A stretch of DNA of 64,000 nt from Pegoplata infirma (Eukaryota > Arthropoda > Insecta > Diptera > Anthomyiidae). This document shows positions 48,501-52,252 of the stretch, piece by piece. Numbering within the stretch: position 1 is the first letter of the stretch; each line of letters opens with the position of its first letter. A program made the translations under genes and the position numbers. The notes beneath the pieces were generated by a model, which searched no databases, was not told the DNA's origin, and was given only the letters and a program-made list of their open reading frames with translations. The stretch is from assembly GCA_963921195.1 (NCBI GenBank), contig OY992536.1, positions 321,363,038 through 321,427,037 of the forward strand, read 5' to 3'.

Positions 48501-48544
48501 GATGGTGATGATGTTGTCGAACTTGAGGTGTTTGTGTTGTTATG
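11719..48544 (-). CDS. qless: All-trans-polyprenyl diphosphate synthase subunit 1 (PDSS1/Coq1), six internal exons, partial
   Basis: The gene makes the polyprenyl tail of ubiquinone from isopentenyl diphosphate and an allylic primer, normally in mitochondria as a heteromer with a PDSS2-type subunit. Six exons join without a frame break into 306 residues. In this partial numbering GQGKALRP is at 94-101, the first aspartate-rich motif DDVID at 144-148 and the second, DDMLD, at 271-275, followed by GKPTAADLKLGLAT. Alanine five residues before the first motif fits long-chain products. Introns in transcription order are 4972, 5648, 7855, 17256 and 177 bp, almost all swollen by TEs. The targeting exon (right of 48544) and the C-terminal exon (left of 11719) were not found. 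The gene symbol rests on family resemblance to the Drosophila orthologue; the fly's own name is unknown. Confidence 0.93.
11914..12090 (-). other. Short intron (177 bp) between the last two exons seen
   Basis: It is bounded by GTAAGTATGC and TTTAACAG. It is the only short intron of the gene and carries no repeat, in contrast with the 5 to 17 kb introns elsewhere. Confidence 0.9.
12091..12222 (-). CDS. qless: qless/PDSS1 exon, ILTDLVQGEF region
   Basis: 132 bp, 44 codons, phase 0 at both ends, between a poly-T/ATAG acceptor and GCG|GTAAGT. It encodes ILTDLVQGEFMQLGSRETEN, ERFAHYLTKTYRKTASLIAN and TLKA. The LV.GE.MQL and KTASLIA signatures are typical of long-chain trans-prenyltransferases and lie on the helices lining the active cavity. 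Confidence 0.96.
12400..12921. mobile_element. Tc1/mariner MITE with Stowaway-like ends
   Basis: The left end CTACCTCCGTCCCAAAATA is repeated in inverse at the right, and the similarity continues through CTTAACATTTCTATA. TA flanks both sides (12398-12399 and 12922-12923). The ends closely resemble the CTCCCTCCGTCCC ends of plant Stowaway MITEs. The 522-bp interior has no intact transposase. It sits 177 bp from an exon, in the large intron. Confidence 0.85.
12924..13759. other. Intron; left end of a CACTC-type element near 13640
   Basis: No gene is seen. From about 13638 the sequence (ACTCAAAAAAAAA, then AGACCTAACTAAA) resembles the left end of the 883-bp family at 6342-7224, and TTCTTACCGCCAAA near 17050 resembles its interior. 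This suggests an old copy split by the insertions at 13768-16435 and beyond. Confidence 0.4.
14360..15010 (+). repeat. Degenerate tandem array, about 35-bp TATAGAAAAAGTCTCAGATT unit
   Basis: More than a dozen imperfect units made of TTTTTCCTATAGAAAAAGTC and TCAGATTCTGAGAC follow one another, each nearly palindromic. The units vary in length and sequence, and there are no unique spacers. The array is the internal part of the hAT-like element here; the same unit recurs at 21340-21500 and 21755-21830. Confidence 0.75.
15412..16346 (+). mobile_element. DINE-1-like element, family A copy 2
   Basis: It starts TATACCCTCCACTCTAGTG with GAGGGTATA, then CCCATAAAGTATATATAT, GATCGATTTTAAGTCGATCT, GTCCGTCCG and (CTGT)n. 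It ends GGAGGGTATTCATAGATTCG, hairpin partner CGAATTTAAC, and CTACTTGTTTT. The body contains two tandem versions of a block of about 140 bp (CGGTCCAGTGGTTCAAAAGT). It is nested in the hAT-like element 13768-16435. Confidence 0.87.
16598..16936 (+). pseudogene. Internally deleted mariner-family (DDE) transposase
   Basis: Starting at the ATG at 16598 the frame reads MQRLTEEQRLQIVKIFYQKN followed by GSV, the N-terminal helix-turn-helix start of a mariner/IS630-type transposase. It stops at 16692. Overlapping it in another frame is NWLPRSFDLTPLDYFLW, which holds the last catalytic Asp segment of the same family. The C-terminal end RGGDMAP.HF follows with further stops. The middle, with the first two catalytic Asp residues, is deleted, so the protein cannot work. 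No matching terminal inverted repeats were identified. Confidence 0.75.
17106..18271 (-). mobile_element. DINE-1-like element, family A copy 3
   Basis: This is an inverted copy. From the left it reads AAAACAAGTAGAAA, the hairpin TTCGACTTGGTCGAA, ATACCCTCC, the internal direct repeats (ACTTTTGAACCACTG.ACCGATTT), (GGAC)n, ACTTTATGGGG and finally GGAGGGTATA. It looks complete at both ends and resembles copy 2 throughout. Confidence 0.87.
18311..18656. mobile_element. TA-flanked MITE, TTTTGAGTAGGTTTATT ends, copy 1
   Basis: The left end TTTTGAGTAGGTTTATTTTA and following GCTCGAGGTCA are inverted at the right end (TGACCTCAAGCTAGAATAAA, CCTACTCAAAA). TA flanks each side. A larger, interrupted copy lies at 43459-46132. 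Confidence 0.8.
18723..18905 (+). repeat. ATATTGATAAAAAAA minisatellite and adjacent TTCACC hairpin
   Basis: About six units of AAATATTGATAAAAAAA with variable A runs end near 18845. They are followed by TTTTATTCACCAGAGGGTGA and TTATTCACCACGAGGTGAAT, two short inverted repeats. Confidence 0.7.
19065..19364. mobile_element. MITE with CACAGACTA ends and 7-bp target duplication, copy 1
   Basis: The left end CACAGACTAATACAGACTCG and right end CGAGTCTGTATTTAGTCTGT are inverted copies. A 7-bp direct repeat ACATTAT flanks the element (19058-19064 and 19365-19371). A second copy at 35520-35813 also has a 7-bp flank. No coding capacity. Confidence 0.85.
19377..19763 (-). mobile_element. DINE-1-like element, family A copy 4, shortened
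   Basis: It is inverted: AAAACAAGTAGAAAAG at the left, then GGTTTAGTTCTTCAAGGGGG, ACAGACGGACGGACA, ATACTTAATGGGGTCC and GGAGGGTATA at the right. The 3' hairpin and its GGGTAT are missing. The body matches copy 1 (660-1200) rather than copies 2 and 3. Confidence 0.78.
19764..20279 (-). mobile_element. DINE-1-like element, family A copy 5, both ends damaged
   Basis: This is an inverted body fragment with ACTTTTGAACCAATCAACCG, ATATACTTTATGGG and GTGTTACAAACGGAATAGAG. The 3' terminus is absent and the 5' palindrome is reduced to GTGGAGGTTATA. It abuts copy 4, which may have inserted into it. Confidence 0.65.
20331..20516. repeat. TTTCTCTGCTGATTTCA repeat, fragment
   Basis: Several CAGATTTCTCTGCTGATTT and CAGATTTTTCTGCTGATTGG units end with GACAGAGG and a GAGTGTA terminus. 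Nearly the same series occurs at 58190-58379, so this is a dispersed element. The left boundary is not clear. Confidence 0.6.
20808..21331. mobile_element. hAT-like MITE, CCGGGAATACCGG family copy 2
   Basis: It begins TAGTGTC and ends GGCACTA, with the 8-bp duplication GTAGAAAT at 20800-20807 and 21332-21339. The sequence follows copy 1 (4406-4925) along its length, including the two GC-rich arrays and the AT-rich centre. It interrupts the hAT-like element at 20528-22080. Confidence 0.87.
21506..21752. mobile_element. TA-flanked MITE, CACACAGAAAAA ends
   Basis: 247 bp with left end CACACAGAAAAA and right end TTTTTCTGTGCG, flanked by TA on both sides. The interior has repeated CAACTGAATTTCAGTTG and GTTGTATCAAC motifs. 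It lies inside the hAT-like element 20528-22080. Confidence 0.75.
22089..23479. other. Intron, no repeat or gene recognised
   Basis: About 1.4 kb of AT-rich, apparently unique sequence in the 17-kb intron. The short open frame at 22552-22743 is lysine-rich and has no recognisable motif, so it was not called. Confidence 0.45.
23480..24204. mobile_element. CCCAG..AAAATTTT-ended MITE
   Basis: The left end CCCAGGAAAATTTTTC and the right end GAAAATTTTGCTGGG are inverted copies. Close inside both ends lie AGAACCGATT and AATCGGTTCT, with GAACAGGTTCT units. AG follows the right end and precedes the left end, so the duplication may be only 2 bp. Related ends occur at 55556-55797. Confidence 0.65.
24205..24927. 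other. Intron, no feature recognised
   Basis: No coding motif and no paired ends. An isolated TTATATTCGGCC near 24330 looks like a decayed DINE-1 terminus. Confidence 0.4.
24928..25226 (-). mobile_element. DINE-1-like element, family A copy 6, 3' part
   Basis: The inverted 3' terminus AAAACAAGTGAGAGCGTTAA is followed by TTTGGCAGTGCCGAA and GTATACCC. The next 60 bp (ACTGCAGGGGCGTTTTTTT, GGGACACC) match the 3' part of copy 1. The rest is cut off by the family B element. Confidence 0.7.
25227..26063 (-). mobile_element. DINE-1-like element, family B copy 1
   Basis: Inverted. From the left: AAGTAAGAAAATTATAGTCG, hairpin CGATCAAACCGACC, ATACCCTACACCAGAG, a long body, ACGGACGG, ATCGCTAAATCGACTCAAAG, GGTCTAGGACCAATATTTCG and GTGTGGTGTAGGGTATA. 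It differs from family A in its ACACCACA palindrome and body. A close copy lies at 61539-62340. Both keep a 73-codon open frame starting MGPKFKHGLIRS, most likely only because the DNA is similar. Confidence 0.82.
26070..26636. repeat. AATTTTGTAAAATTAC-rich CACTC element, left end unclear
   Basis: It ends in TTTTTTTGAGTG followed by TA. The interior repeats TGGTAAATTTACAAAAAAAT, CCTCGTAATAAA and ACGGGATTATAAGGC. The end and interior resemble the element at 30913-31340. A left terminus could not be fixed. Confidence 0.55.
26853..27162 (-). mobile_element. DINE-1-like element, family A copy 7, 5' part
   Basis: It has ACAGACGGACGGAGAG, ACTTTATGGGGTCTTAAACC, a TACGGAATGACAAACTTATA block and finally ACCCTCTATCACAAGAGTGG and AGGGTATA. 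It is inverted and lacks the 3' hairpin end. Confidence 0.72.
27163..28678. other. Intron with TE remnants, including a TCACGTGA cluster and a likely copia LTR
   Basis: From 27573 to about 27682 there are repeated TCACGTGA/TCACGCG motifs like those of the small hAT-like element at 40997-41241. The part close to 28678 is probably LTR of the copia fragment, but its far end could not be found. No gene is seen elsewhere. Confidence 0.4.
28679..28750 (-). repeat. Copia 3' junction: polypurine tract and LTR start (inferred)
   Basis: Downstream of the copia stop codon on the minus strand comes GAGAAGGAG immediately followed by TGTTGAAAATG. This is the polypurine tract and TG start expected of a 3' LTR. 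The LTR would run from 28679 towards lower coordinates. Neither its CA end nor a 5' LTR was found. Confidence 0.5.
28751..29269 (-). pseudogene. Ty1/copia polyprotein fragment: C-terminal RNase H
   Basis: 173 codons stay open on the minus strand from RYLKRTADYKLHYKKNGKDI to a stop at 28751. The segments FVDADWAGD, RKSFSGYVF, ARKQNVVSLSSTEAEYVAIS and SKHIAIKYHHVRD are diagnostic of the copia RNase H domain and carry its Asp/Glu metal-binding residues. The rest of pol, and gag, are absent: the frame begins abruptly at 29269 beside an AT run. It is a 5'-truncated retrotransposon copy, 210 bp downstream, in window order, of a host exon's donor. Confidence 0.93.
29479..29568 (-). CDS. qless: qless/PDSS1 exon, MAGDYILSVAS region
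   Basis: 90 bp, 30 codons, phase 0 at both ends, between TTTTTTCAG and CAT|GTAAGT. It encodes VTMAGDYILSVASIMIARLR and SDDVTIVLSH. AGD..L..A is the conserved helix between the two aspartate-rich motifs. The junction to the next exon gives IVLSH-ILTDLV, colinear with the family. Confidence 0.95.
29569..30559. other. Intron with no recognised feature
   Basis: AT-rich sequence with several phrases seen in other repeats (for example GATTCCAAATC near 30024 and 30180, also near 55510). I could not define an element. Confidence 0.35.
30560..30655 (-). mobile_element. DINE-1-like family B remnant
   Basis: GGGTGGGTCTAGGACCAATA, then TTTCGGGTAG, AACAACCATTAGCACAAACT and CCAGTACCACAATG match the 5' part of the family B copies in inverse. 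The terminal palindrome is lost. Confidence 0.6.
30913..31340. mobile_element. TA-flanked MITE, CACTAAAAAAAA ends
   Basis: 428 bp with left end CACTAAAAAAAAACC and right end TTTTTTTTTGTG, TA on both sides. The interior is a set of TTGTAAATTTACAA palindromes and CCAATAAAATTGTAAAT. It resembles 26070-26636. Confidence 0.72.
31802..34393 (+). mobile_element. DINE-1-like element, family A copy 8, split by a foldback element
   Basis: The 5' part (TATACCCTCCACTCTAGTG, CCCATAAAGTATATATAT, GTCCGTCCG and the internal repeats) runs to 32616. The 3' end (TTGTGGAGGGTATTCATAG, the GGCCAAGCC hairpin, CTACTTGTTTT) resumes at 34338. The gap is the 1721-bp element at 32617-34337. The body closely matches copy 2. 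Confidence 0.87.
32617..34337. mobile_element. Foldback hAT-like element, 1721 bp, about 745-bp arms
   Basis: It opens TAGGCTGGGTCGTATTCC and closes with the exact complement. The 8-bp duplication TTGTGGAG is exact at 32609-32616 and 34338-34345, splitting a DINE-1 copy at a point whose original sequence is known from other copies. The arms (to about 33361 and from about 33594) are almost perfect inverted repeats around a spacer of about 230 bp. The arms contain no transposase. A transcript through it could fold into a very long hairpin. Confidence 0.9.
34848..35512. other. Intron; long but unsupported open frame on the minus strand
   Basis: A 142-codon frame (minus, 35062-35490) is the longest in the window. 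It is rich in Leu, Phe, Tyr, Ser and Asn and has hydrophobic stretches, as expected of random AT-rich DNA. It has no motif, no good start context and no homologue that I recognise. I regard it as chance. Confidence 0.3.
35520..35813. mobile_element. MITE with CACAGACTA ends and 7-bp target duplication, copy 2
   Basis: It matches 19065-19364 along its length, with ends CACAGACTAATACAGACTCG and TATAGTCTGTG. GCTTGGT, 7 bp, is duplicated at 35513-35519 and 35814-35820. Confidence 0.87.
35821..36148. other. Intron, no feature recognised
   Basis: About 330 bp of AT-rich sequence with no coding motif or paired repeats. Confidence 0.4.
36157..37400. mobile_element. hAT-like element, AGTTTGCAAA ends, next to a splice donor
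   Basis: The left end AGTTTGCAAAACGATT pairs with the right end TTATTTGCAAACTCT. The 8-bp duplication AAGAATAA is exact (36149-36156 and 37401-37408). The ends are arrays of AATCGCGATTAATCG and AATCGTAATCG. A second hAT-like element (36414-37184) sits inside. Its right edge lies only 15 bp inside the intron from the donor of the 37424-37565 exon. Confidence 0.85.
36414..37184. mobile_element. hAT-like MITE, CAGAGCTTCGAA ends, nested
   Basis: CAGAGCTTCGAAGGATTTCA at the left is matched by TTTCATTCTTCGAAGCTCTG at the right. The flanking 8-mers CCACTAGG (36406-36413) and ACACTAGG (37185-37192) differ at one base. Both arms contain AATCGAATGCATTCGATTTT arrays. The centre shares text (ATAGAGAAAAACGGAG, TTTTCGGGAA) with the 883-bp CACTC elements. 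Confidence 0.82.
37424..37565 (-). CDS. qless: qless/PDSS1 exon with first aspartate-rich motif
   Basis: 142 bp: one base completes an Arg codon, then 47 codons, ending in phase 0. It lies between GTTTCAG and AAG|GTGAGT. It encodes QLLHKQRQIALFSEMVHSAS then LVHDDVIDQSDFRRGKPSVN and VLWNHKK. DDVID with RRGKP is the catalytic first motif. The exon stands in an island of about 204 bp between two TE insertions (36157-37400 and 37605-39185), so its branch point must lie within 40 bp of the acceptor. Confidence 0.96.
37605..39185. mobile_element. CCCGAGTAAAAA-ended element, interrupted by a palindrome
   Basis: The left end CCCGAGTAAAAATTTT and right end ATTTTTACTAGGG are inverted copies. The inner parts carry TATATAATTTGATA and similar ATATAA motifs. 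The 1216-bp palindrome 37640-38855 sits near the left end. A related element is at 39839-40963. I see no clear target duplication. Confidence 0.65.
37640..38855. mobile_element. Near-perfect palindrome (foldback element), 1216 bp, TAA flanks
   Basis: It begins CACTGCGGAACACTA and ends with the related TTAGTTTTGTCACGCAGTG. TAA lies on both sides (37637-37639 and 38856-38858). The two arms, each about 590 bp, are near-complementary around a spacer of about 30 bp at 38232-38260. The 3-bp flank and CACTG ends are compatible with a PIF/Harbinger or CMC-type element, but I cannot choose. No transposase frame. Confidence 0.85.
39839..40963. mobile_element. CCCGAGTAAAAA-ended element, copy 2
   Basis: The left end CCCGAGTAAAAAAGATTATA pairs with the right end TATAATCGTTTTTACTCGGG. 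The flanks share only AG. The arms are rich in ATATATAATTTATAT. A non-AT-rich piece in the middle (about 40200-40560) contains the possible exon at 40331-40380. Confidence 0.72.
40331..40380 (-). CDS. Possible alternative first exon (unproven)
   Basis: On the minus strand an ATG opens MFNVVLIVKEERGAKLR, the last codon being split after CG by the donor GTGAGTAAA. The two leftover bases are exactly what the 37424-37565 exon needs (CG plus A gives Arg), so the product would read ..KLR-QLLHKQ. There is no acceptor just upstream, so it would have to be a first exon. It lies inside a TE. It could equally be a fragment captured from another gene or a chance match; phase agreement alone has a one-in-three chance. 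Confidence 0.2.
40997..41241. mobile_element. Small hAT-like MITE, TCACGTGAGCGTGA family
   Basis: 245 bp. Left end GAGATGGGATCG, right end CCCATCGCCTC, with an 8-bp duplication TTAAAATA (40989-40996 and 41242-41249). The interior is a run of TCACGCAC, CACGTGAG and GCGTGAG motifs. The ends match less well than in the other families. Confidence 0.68.
41912..42238. mobile_element. TTA-flanked MITE, GAGTGGGCC ends
   Basis: 327 bp with left end GAGTGGGCCAAAAA and right end TTGCGGCCCACTC. TTA flanks both sides, as in PIF/Harbinger insertions. No coding potential. Confidence 0.72.
42298..42979. mobile_element. Inverted-repeat element with ATTCCA..GACATTT ends
   Basis: The left arm (CATTCCACCAGACATTT, CTTCCGATTATTGTTAT, CTCTATGGAGCC, CGAAAATATTCGAAAAACTC) is repeated in inverse in the right arm up to ACCGATATAT. 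The outer ends recall the TGAGGCATTCCACACC foldback family. Arms are about 170 bp. Confidence 0.65.
43214..43353 (-). CDS. qless: qless/PDSS1 exon with GQGKALRP
   Basis: 140 bp: 46 codons from phase 0, then two bases (AG) of a split Arg codon. It lies between TTTTTTTTCAG and AG|GTAAGT. It encodes LLAQGTSQAQLDEIATYYFD then GQGKALRPMVTMLMSKAINY and HLNKES. GQGKALRP supplies the Lys and Arg that grip isopentenyl diphosphate in this family. Confidence 0.95.
43919..44801. mobile_element. CACTC-ended MITE, 883 bp, copy 2
   Basis: The left end CACTCAAAGTAA pairs with TTTTTTTGGAGTG, with TA on each side. It shares its interior (ATCTCGGAAACTAAGCCAGA, 'tagagcgaaacggac', 'gggtccgaacccaatgggg') and exact length with 6342-7224. 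TTAGCTAA-type words take the place of the other copy's subterminal sequence. Confidence 0.75.
44932..45729. mobile_element. CACTCAAAA-ended MITE with a tRNA-like insert
   Basis: Left end CACTCAAAATATTTTG, right end AATTTTTTGAGTG, TA flanks. The interior has AAAAATAACCTACGAAAAC, ATTAATGATT and TTTGTTATTTTT repeats in both directions. A tRNA-like segment lies in the centre (45298-45372). Confidence 0.7.
45298..45372 (-). repeat. tRNA-like segment inside a MITE
   Basis: On the minus strand TTTGGCACGATGGATAGAG corresponds to a degenerate A box and GGGATCGATTCCCC to a good B box with its T-arm stem. The spacing is that of a tRNA. The acceptor stem is not closed, so it is probably a tRNA relic or SINE head. 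Confidence 0.45.
46285..46735. mobile_element. TTA-flanked MITE, AGCCCCTATGACACTA ends
   Basis: 451 bp; left end AGCCCCTATGACACTA, right end TAGTGTCATAGGAGCT, TTA on both sides. This fits a PIF/Harbinger-type insertion. Inside, TGTTGCCAACTTTTCTG resembles the CACTGTTGCCAA hAT ends, so it may itself contain an older hAT fragment. Confidence 0.75.
46739..48006. mobile_element. Small hairpin element split near its left tip by a hAT-like element
   Basis: Without the hAT insert the sequence reads CCCCTCAGCTTCACCTTCCA, ATAATTATGTAAACATAAA, a CA/AAC-rich loop and the complement ending GGTGGAGCTGAGGGG. That is a hairpin of about 155 bp with nearly perfect arms. The hAT-like element (46747-47859) duplicated its first 8 bp (CCCCTCAG). 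Confidence 0.72.
46747..47859. mobile_element. hAT-like element, CACTGTTGCCAA family, 1113 bp
   Basis: Left end CACTGATGCCAACTATTTTT, right end AAATAGTTGGCAACAGTG; exact 8-bp duplication CCCCTCAG (46739-46746 and 47860-47867). Both ends are arrays of TAGCTAGATTT and CTAGCTAC. The ends match those at 9684-10182, but the interior differs. A 124-codon minus-strand open frame (47181-47555) occupies the middle; I do not recognise it. Confidence 0.87.
48326..48544 (-). CDS. qless: qless/PDSS1 exon, first one seen, Ser/Thr-rich linker
   Basis: 219 bp, 73 codons, phase 0 at both ends, between CTTCCAG and GAT|GTAAGT. It begins HNNTNT, then the low-complexity run SSSTTSSPSTSPSSSTSST, then KCSNMKTNCRHYSS and IDPYLMLDDELKYFYDDVRD, which matches the start of the synthase domain in PDSS1 proteins. 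The linker probably lies between targeting peptide and catalytic domain. The 5' boundary depends on one acceptor AG and is less certain than the others. No start codon exon was found upstream. Confidence 0.9.
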
Positions 48545-49137
48545 CTGGAAGGAAACAGAAAAAAAAAATACGGAAAATTATTAAAACTTAATCGTTAGAA
48601 TTTAATAATTGTTTGAAGCAAATAATTGCTACATTTTAAGCTACTTGAAATAATTATTTAAATAAAACTTCTTAAATTGTTTGTACTGTAACTTAATAAA
48701 CATTAATCACAAAATCATCTATTTTAATAAACATATGAGATTTTAAATGATTTTACATTTTAATGCCACTTAACAACTTTTTCAATTGCAGCAATTACAA
48801 ACAGAAAACTTAACAAAAAAAATCCCAAAACAGAAACAAAGTAATTTAACAATGACAGCAGAGTTGTGGAAAAACTACCATTCAATCATTCAATTTATTT
48901 TTTAAACAGAGTTTCTTATATGGAAACCTTTGGGATTTTAATACAAATAGTTGTTGTACTAACAAAAAAAAATAATTGTATTGACATTTGTGTTGCTGAA
49001 TAAAATATCCATTATTATTTTTTTGTCAATATAATTAAATTTTTTGTTAATACAACATCGATTTAATTAAAAAAAAACGCCTAAAATACAATTGTTTTTC
49101 TGTGTAATATGAAAAATCTAAGAATAATACTCTTATC
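48545..49137. other. First part of the upstream intron, nothing recognised
   Basis: AT-rich sequence upstream of the acceptor at 48545-48546. No further exon of the gene was seen. The stretch around 48950-49110 contains AATTGTATTGACA and TGTTAATACAACAT that may be a decayed inverted repeat. Confidence 0.4.
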
Positions 49138-50690
49138 GAATATTCGGCCTTGCCGAATGTATTTATTACCCTCCACAATGTAAAAAAAAGATTATTTGCA
49201 AACAAAAAAAAAGAACAAAAATTTTTTTTTTTAAATCCGCAAAAAAAAATTGCGCGATTTTTTTTTTTTTTTTTTTGTAAAAAAAATATTTTCGTACTTG
49301 TTTAAATACTATTCTGTGTCCAATTCTATTCACACATGTCAACCAGTAAGCGAATGTACCAACATTTTCTAGGTGTCCTTACATTTTCATTCATAACTTC
49401 AGATTCACTGAACCGATTTTGATCAAATGCAAAAACAAACTGCCTAAAACACAAAAAAGTAAATAGGCTAAGTCTCAGTCATATTCGTTTAATACTTTGG
49501 CCGTGATCACCATTTCAACAGATGGACATCGCTAGAATATTTTGATGAGTTACAAACTGAATAACAGTCTTATATGAGGTATTCCACACTAAATGTCCCG
49601 CTACAGAAAAACATATGTCCCGTAAATTTCTGAATAGGTTGTTTGGATAGCCCTATATGGAACTAAGAAAACTTCGTTTTTGGTTTGTATAATTTTAAAA
49701 AACTGGGCTTAGAAGACATGGTCAAATATTGGAAAAATTTTCAAATTTGAGGCGAGTTGCCTTGATTAAATATATATCACATTAAAACGGAATGCACCAC
49801 AATCTTAAAAATTTACATTCTTATATAGTTTTTGTATGGGCTATCGAATAAAATTTTTTTCATTGGAAAATTTTCAGAACCCGTTCTGAACTTTTCCATT
49901 TTTTAAAAAAGTCAATTTATCAAAAATCCGGCCACTTTTTTTTTCTTTTTTTTTAATTTTTTTTTTTAAGTTTAGATGTTTGTCCATCCACACAAAAAAA
50001 ATTAGAAATGTATTTTTCGTTTTTTTTCGAGAAAATCGCATTTGAATTTTAAATTTCATAACAATTTTGTAATTTGCTTGTATTTTCTTGTTTTAACGTT
50101 GCGAATGAGTAATATTAATTGCATGAATATTACTCATTCGCAACGTTAATACAAGAAAATACAAGTGAATTACAAAATTGTTATGAAATTTAAAATTCAA
50201 ATGCGATTTTCTCGAAAAAAAACGAAAAATACATTTCTGATTTTTTTTGTGTGGATGGACAAACATCTAAACTTTAAAAAAAAAATTAAAAAAAAGAAAA
50301 AAAGTGGCCGGATTTTTGATAAATTGACTTTTTTAAAAAATGGAAAATTTCAGAACGGGTTCTGAAAATTTTTCTTGGAAGAAATTTTATTCGGTAGCCC
50401 ATACGAAATTATATAAGAATGTAAATTTTTAAGATTGTGGTGCATTCCGTTTTAATGTGATAAATATTTAATCAAGGCAACTCGCCACAAATTTGACCAT
50501 TTTTCCAATATTTGACCACGCCTCTTAAGCCCAGTTTTTGAAAAATTGAAAAACCGAAAACGCAATTTTCTAAGTTCCATATCGGGCTATCCATACACGC
50601 TATTCAGAAGTTTATGGTACACGTGTTTTTTTTCGCTGGACATTTGGTGTGGGATGCCTCATATATACCCTTTTCCACTAACCATGGAGG
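49138..50690 (-). mobile_element. DINE-1-like element, family A copy 9, split by a foldback element
   Basis: Inverted: the 3' hairpin ATTCGGCCTTGCCGAAT and ATTACCCTCC lie at the left, followed by ACTGAACCGATTTTGATCAA, GATGGACATCGCTAGAA and GAGTTACAAACTGAATAACA. The 5' end continues after the insert as TATATACCCTTTTCCACTA and ATGGAGG. The insert went into the TATATA of the DINE-1 start. Confidence 0.72.
49575..50661. mobile_element. TGAGGCATTCCACACC foldback element, copy 2, 1087 bp, almost uninterrupted palindrome
   Basis: Left end TGAGGTATTCCACACTAAAT, right end ATTTGGTGTGGGATGCCTCA, TA on both sides. The two arms are nearly complementary up to the centre at about 50105, where GCGAATGAGTAATATTAATT meets its complement. 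The loop is only a few bases. This is the best preserved copy of the family. Confidence 0.87.
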
Positions 50691-51713
50691 TCTTTCAGAG
50701 GGCACCCAATGATTGTGCTGATACTTTTATATGGTAATGAGGGTAGAAAATAAGAGTTACCTATATTGTTTTGGCTATCCAATCTCAAATTTAAAAAGGA
50801 GTAAAAATCAGAATAAAATCCGAACTAATAGAAATTTTCACAAACGAAAAAATACGGGTCAGCTTAATTTTGATAAAGATTATTATATGTGACTTTGGCA
50901 GTCGTGGCTCGTTTTTGGGCTTTTCTCTCTAATCGAATTCTAATACCCACCAAAAGTGTCGGTCCCCTAAAGGTAACTCACATGCAAAATATCAATTCCA
51001 TCGGAGTTTATCTTCTGTCTCCACTTTGAGCCTCAAAATTGGAGTTTTTGCAAAAAGGACTTTTTAAAAAAAAAAAAAAAAATTAAAGTTTTTTTATTAA
51101 AATAATTAAAAAATTATTTTTATATAACATTTGCTCGTAAATACTTAAATACGAAATCAAACGATTTTACGATATCATTAACCCGATCAAACTTGATACC
51201 AAAAAAATTGCTTAATTTTGGGGCGTTCTAGAACACCTTTTTTGAAAATTTGAAAATTTTATAAAAAAAAAATTTTTAATATATAATTTTTTCTTCCTAA
51301 ATTCATTAAGAACACCTTGGAGAAGAAAAATGTGAAATAAGGCGGACATTCGTCGGGCCACTTTTCGGGTATCGCGGAGGGAAGTTAGCGGATTTCAAGG
51401 AAATGTTGGTTTTATCGATAATTTGGATTAATAAAATTTTATAAATTTCATTTTTAGGAAAATTAATGGTTTTTTGTTATAGTGGCATTCTATTAAATTA
51501 CTCTAAGTCTGTCACGCAATCTTACCGATCTAGGACGTCTTTAACCCACATTGGCTTGGGTCAAAAATGACCCCTGCAGAAAATTTTAAGTTTAGAGCTT
51601 ACATTTTGTGCTATAAACAAGTATAAAACGGGGTTTGTGGCTTTCTATACGAAAATCTTTAACCCTTCTTGGTACTGGGTCAAAAATTACCAATTCAATT
51701 AAAAATATATATA
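50691..51713. other. TE-derived sequence without clear ends
   Basis: Parts match the interior of the hAT-like element at 2867-4153 (GGGCACCCA, GAAAATAAGAGTTACCT, ACGGGTCAGCTTAATTTT). A further part (GACGTCTTTAACCCACATTG) recalls the foldback arms around 33280. No gene is seen. Confidence 0.4.
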
Positions 51714-51721
51714 CAAATTAT

Positions 51722-52244
51722 TAGAGTCCGACCGGTTTCGATATCGGTTTCGGCCGAATATTAGGGTTTCGGCCTTTATTCGGTATTCTGCAAAATTTTG
51801 GCCGAATATTAGCCAAAACCGATACTTTTTGTTATTTAAAAAAAATATATAAATAATCGATAAATTTTTAAATTTTGTGTTTCAATACACTTGTTTTAGT
51901 TCACTTGACCAAAAAGTAACAAGGTTGCCCAATAAATGTGATACTGTTACATTTAAAATATTTTTTTTCTCTTAATCTTCGAATGAAATGTAAAATTTTT
52001 TTGTTCTTTAAAAAAGTATAATGGTTTTTTGGTAAACTAAATATTTTTTTAATTAGTACAACCTTTCCAAGAGTTTAAAAACATTAAGTGCTGTATTTTT
52101 TTCTTCAAAGGAATCATAATAATTTTTTTCACGCCAGGCGATAATTTTTTGTGTAAGTTTCGGTTCGGTTTCGGCCGAATATTGCTTTTTCGGCCGAATA
52201 TTCGGTTCGGTTCGACCTCAAAAAGTGGTTTCGGTCGGACTCTA
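51722..52244. mobile_element. hAT-like MITE, TAGAGTCCGACCG ends, CGGCCGAATATT family
   Basis: The left end TAGAGTCCGACCGGTTTCG pairs with GGTTTCGGTCGGACTCTA. The 8-mers CAAATTAT (51714-51721) and CAAATAAT (52245-52252) differ at one base. Arrays of TTTCGGCCGAATATT near both ends are far more GC-rich than the surroundings. Confidence 0.85.
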
Positions 52245-52252
52245 CAAATAAT

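Noticed and set aside
50165..50365. Conserved peptide, since the same sequence is found at 49874-50059
   Set aside because: The two are the opposite arms of one palindrome, so the identity is a DNA property.
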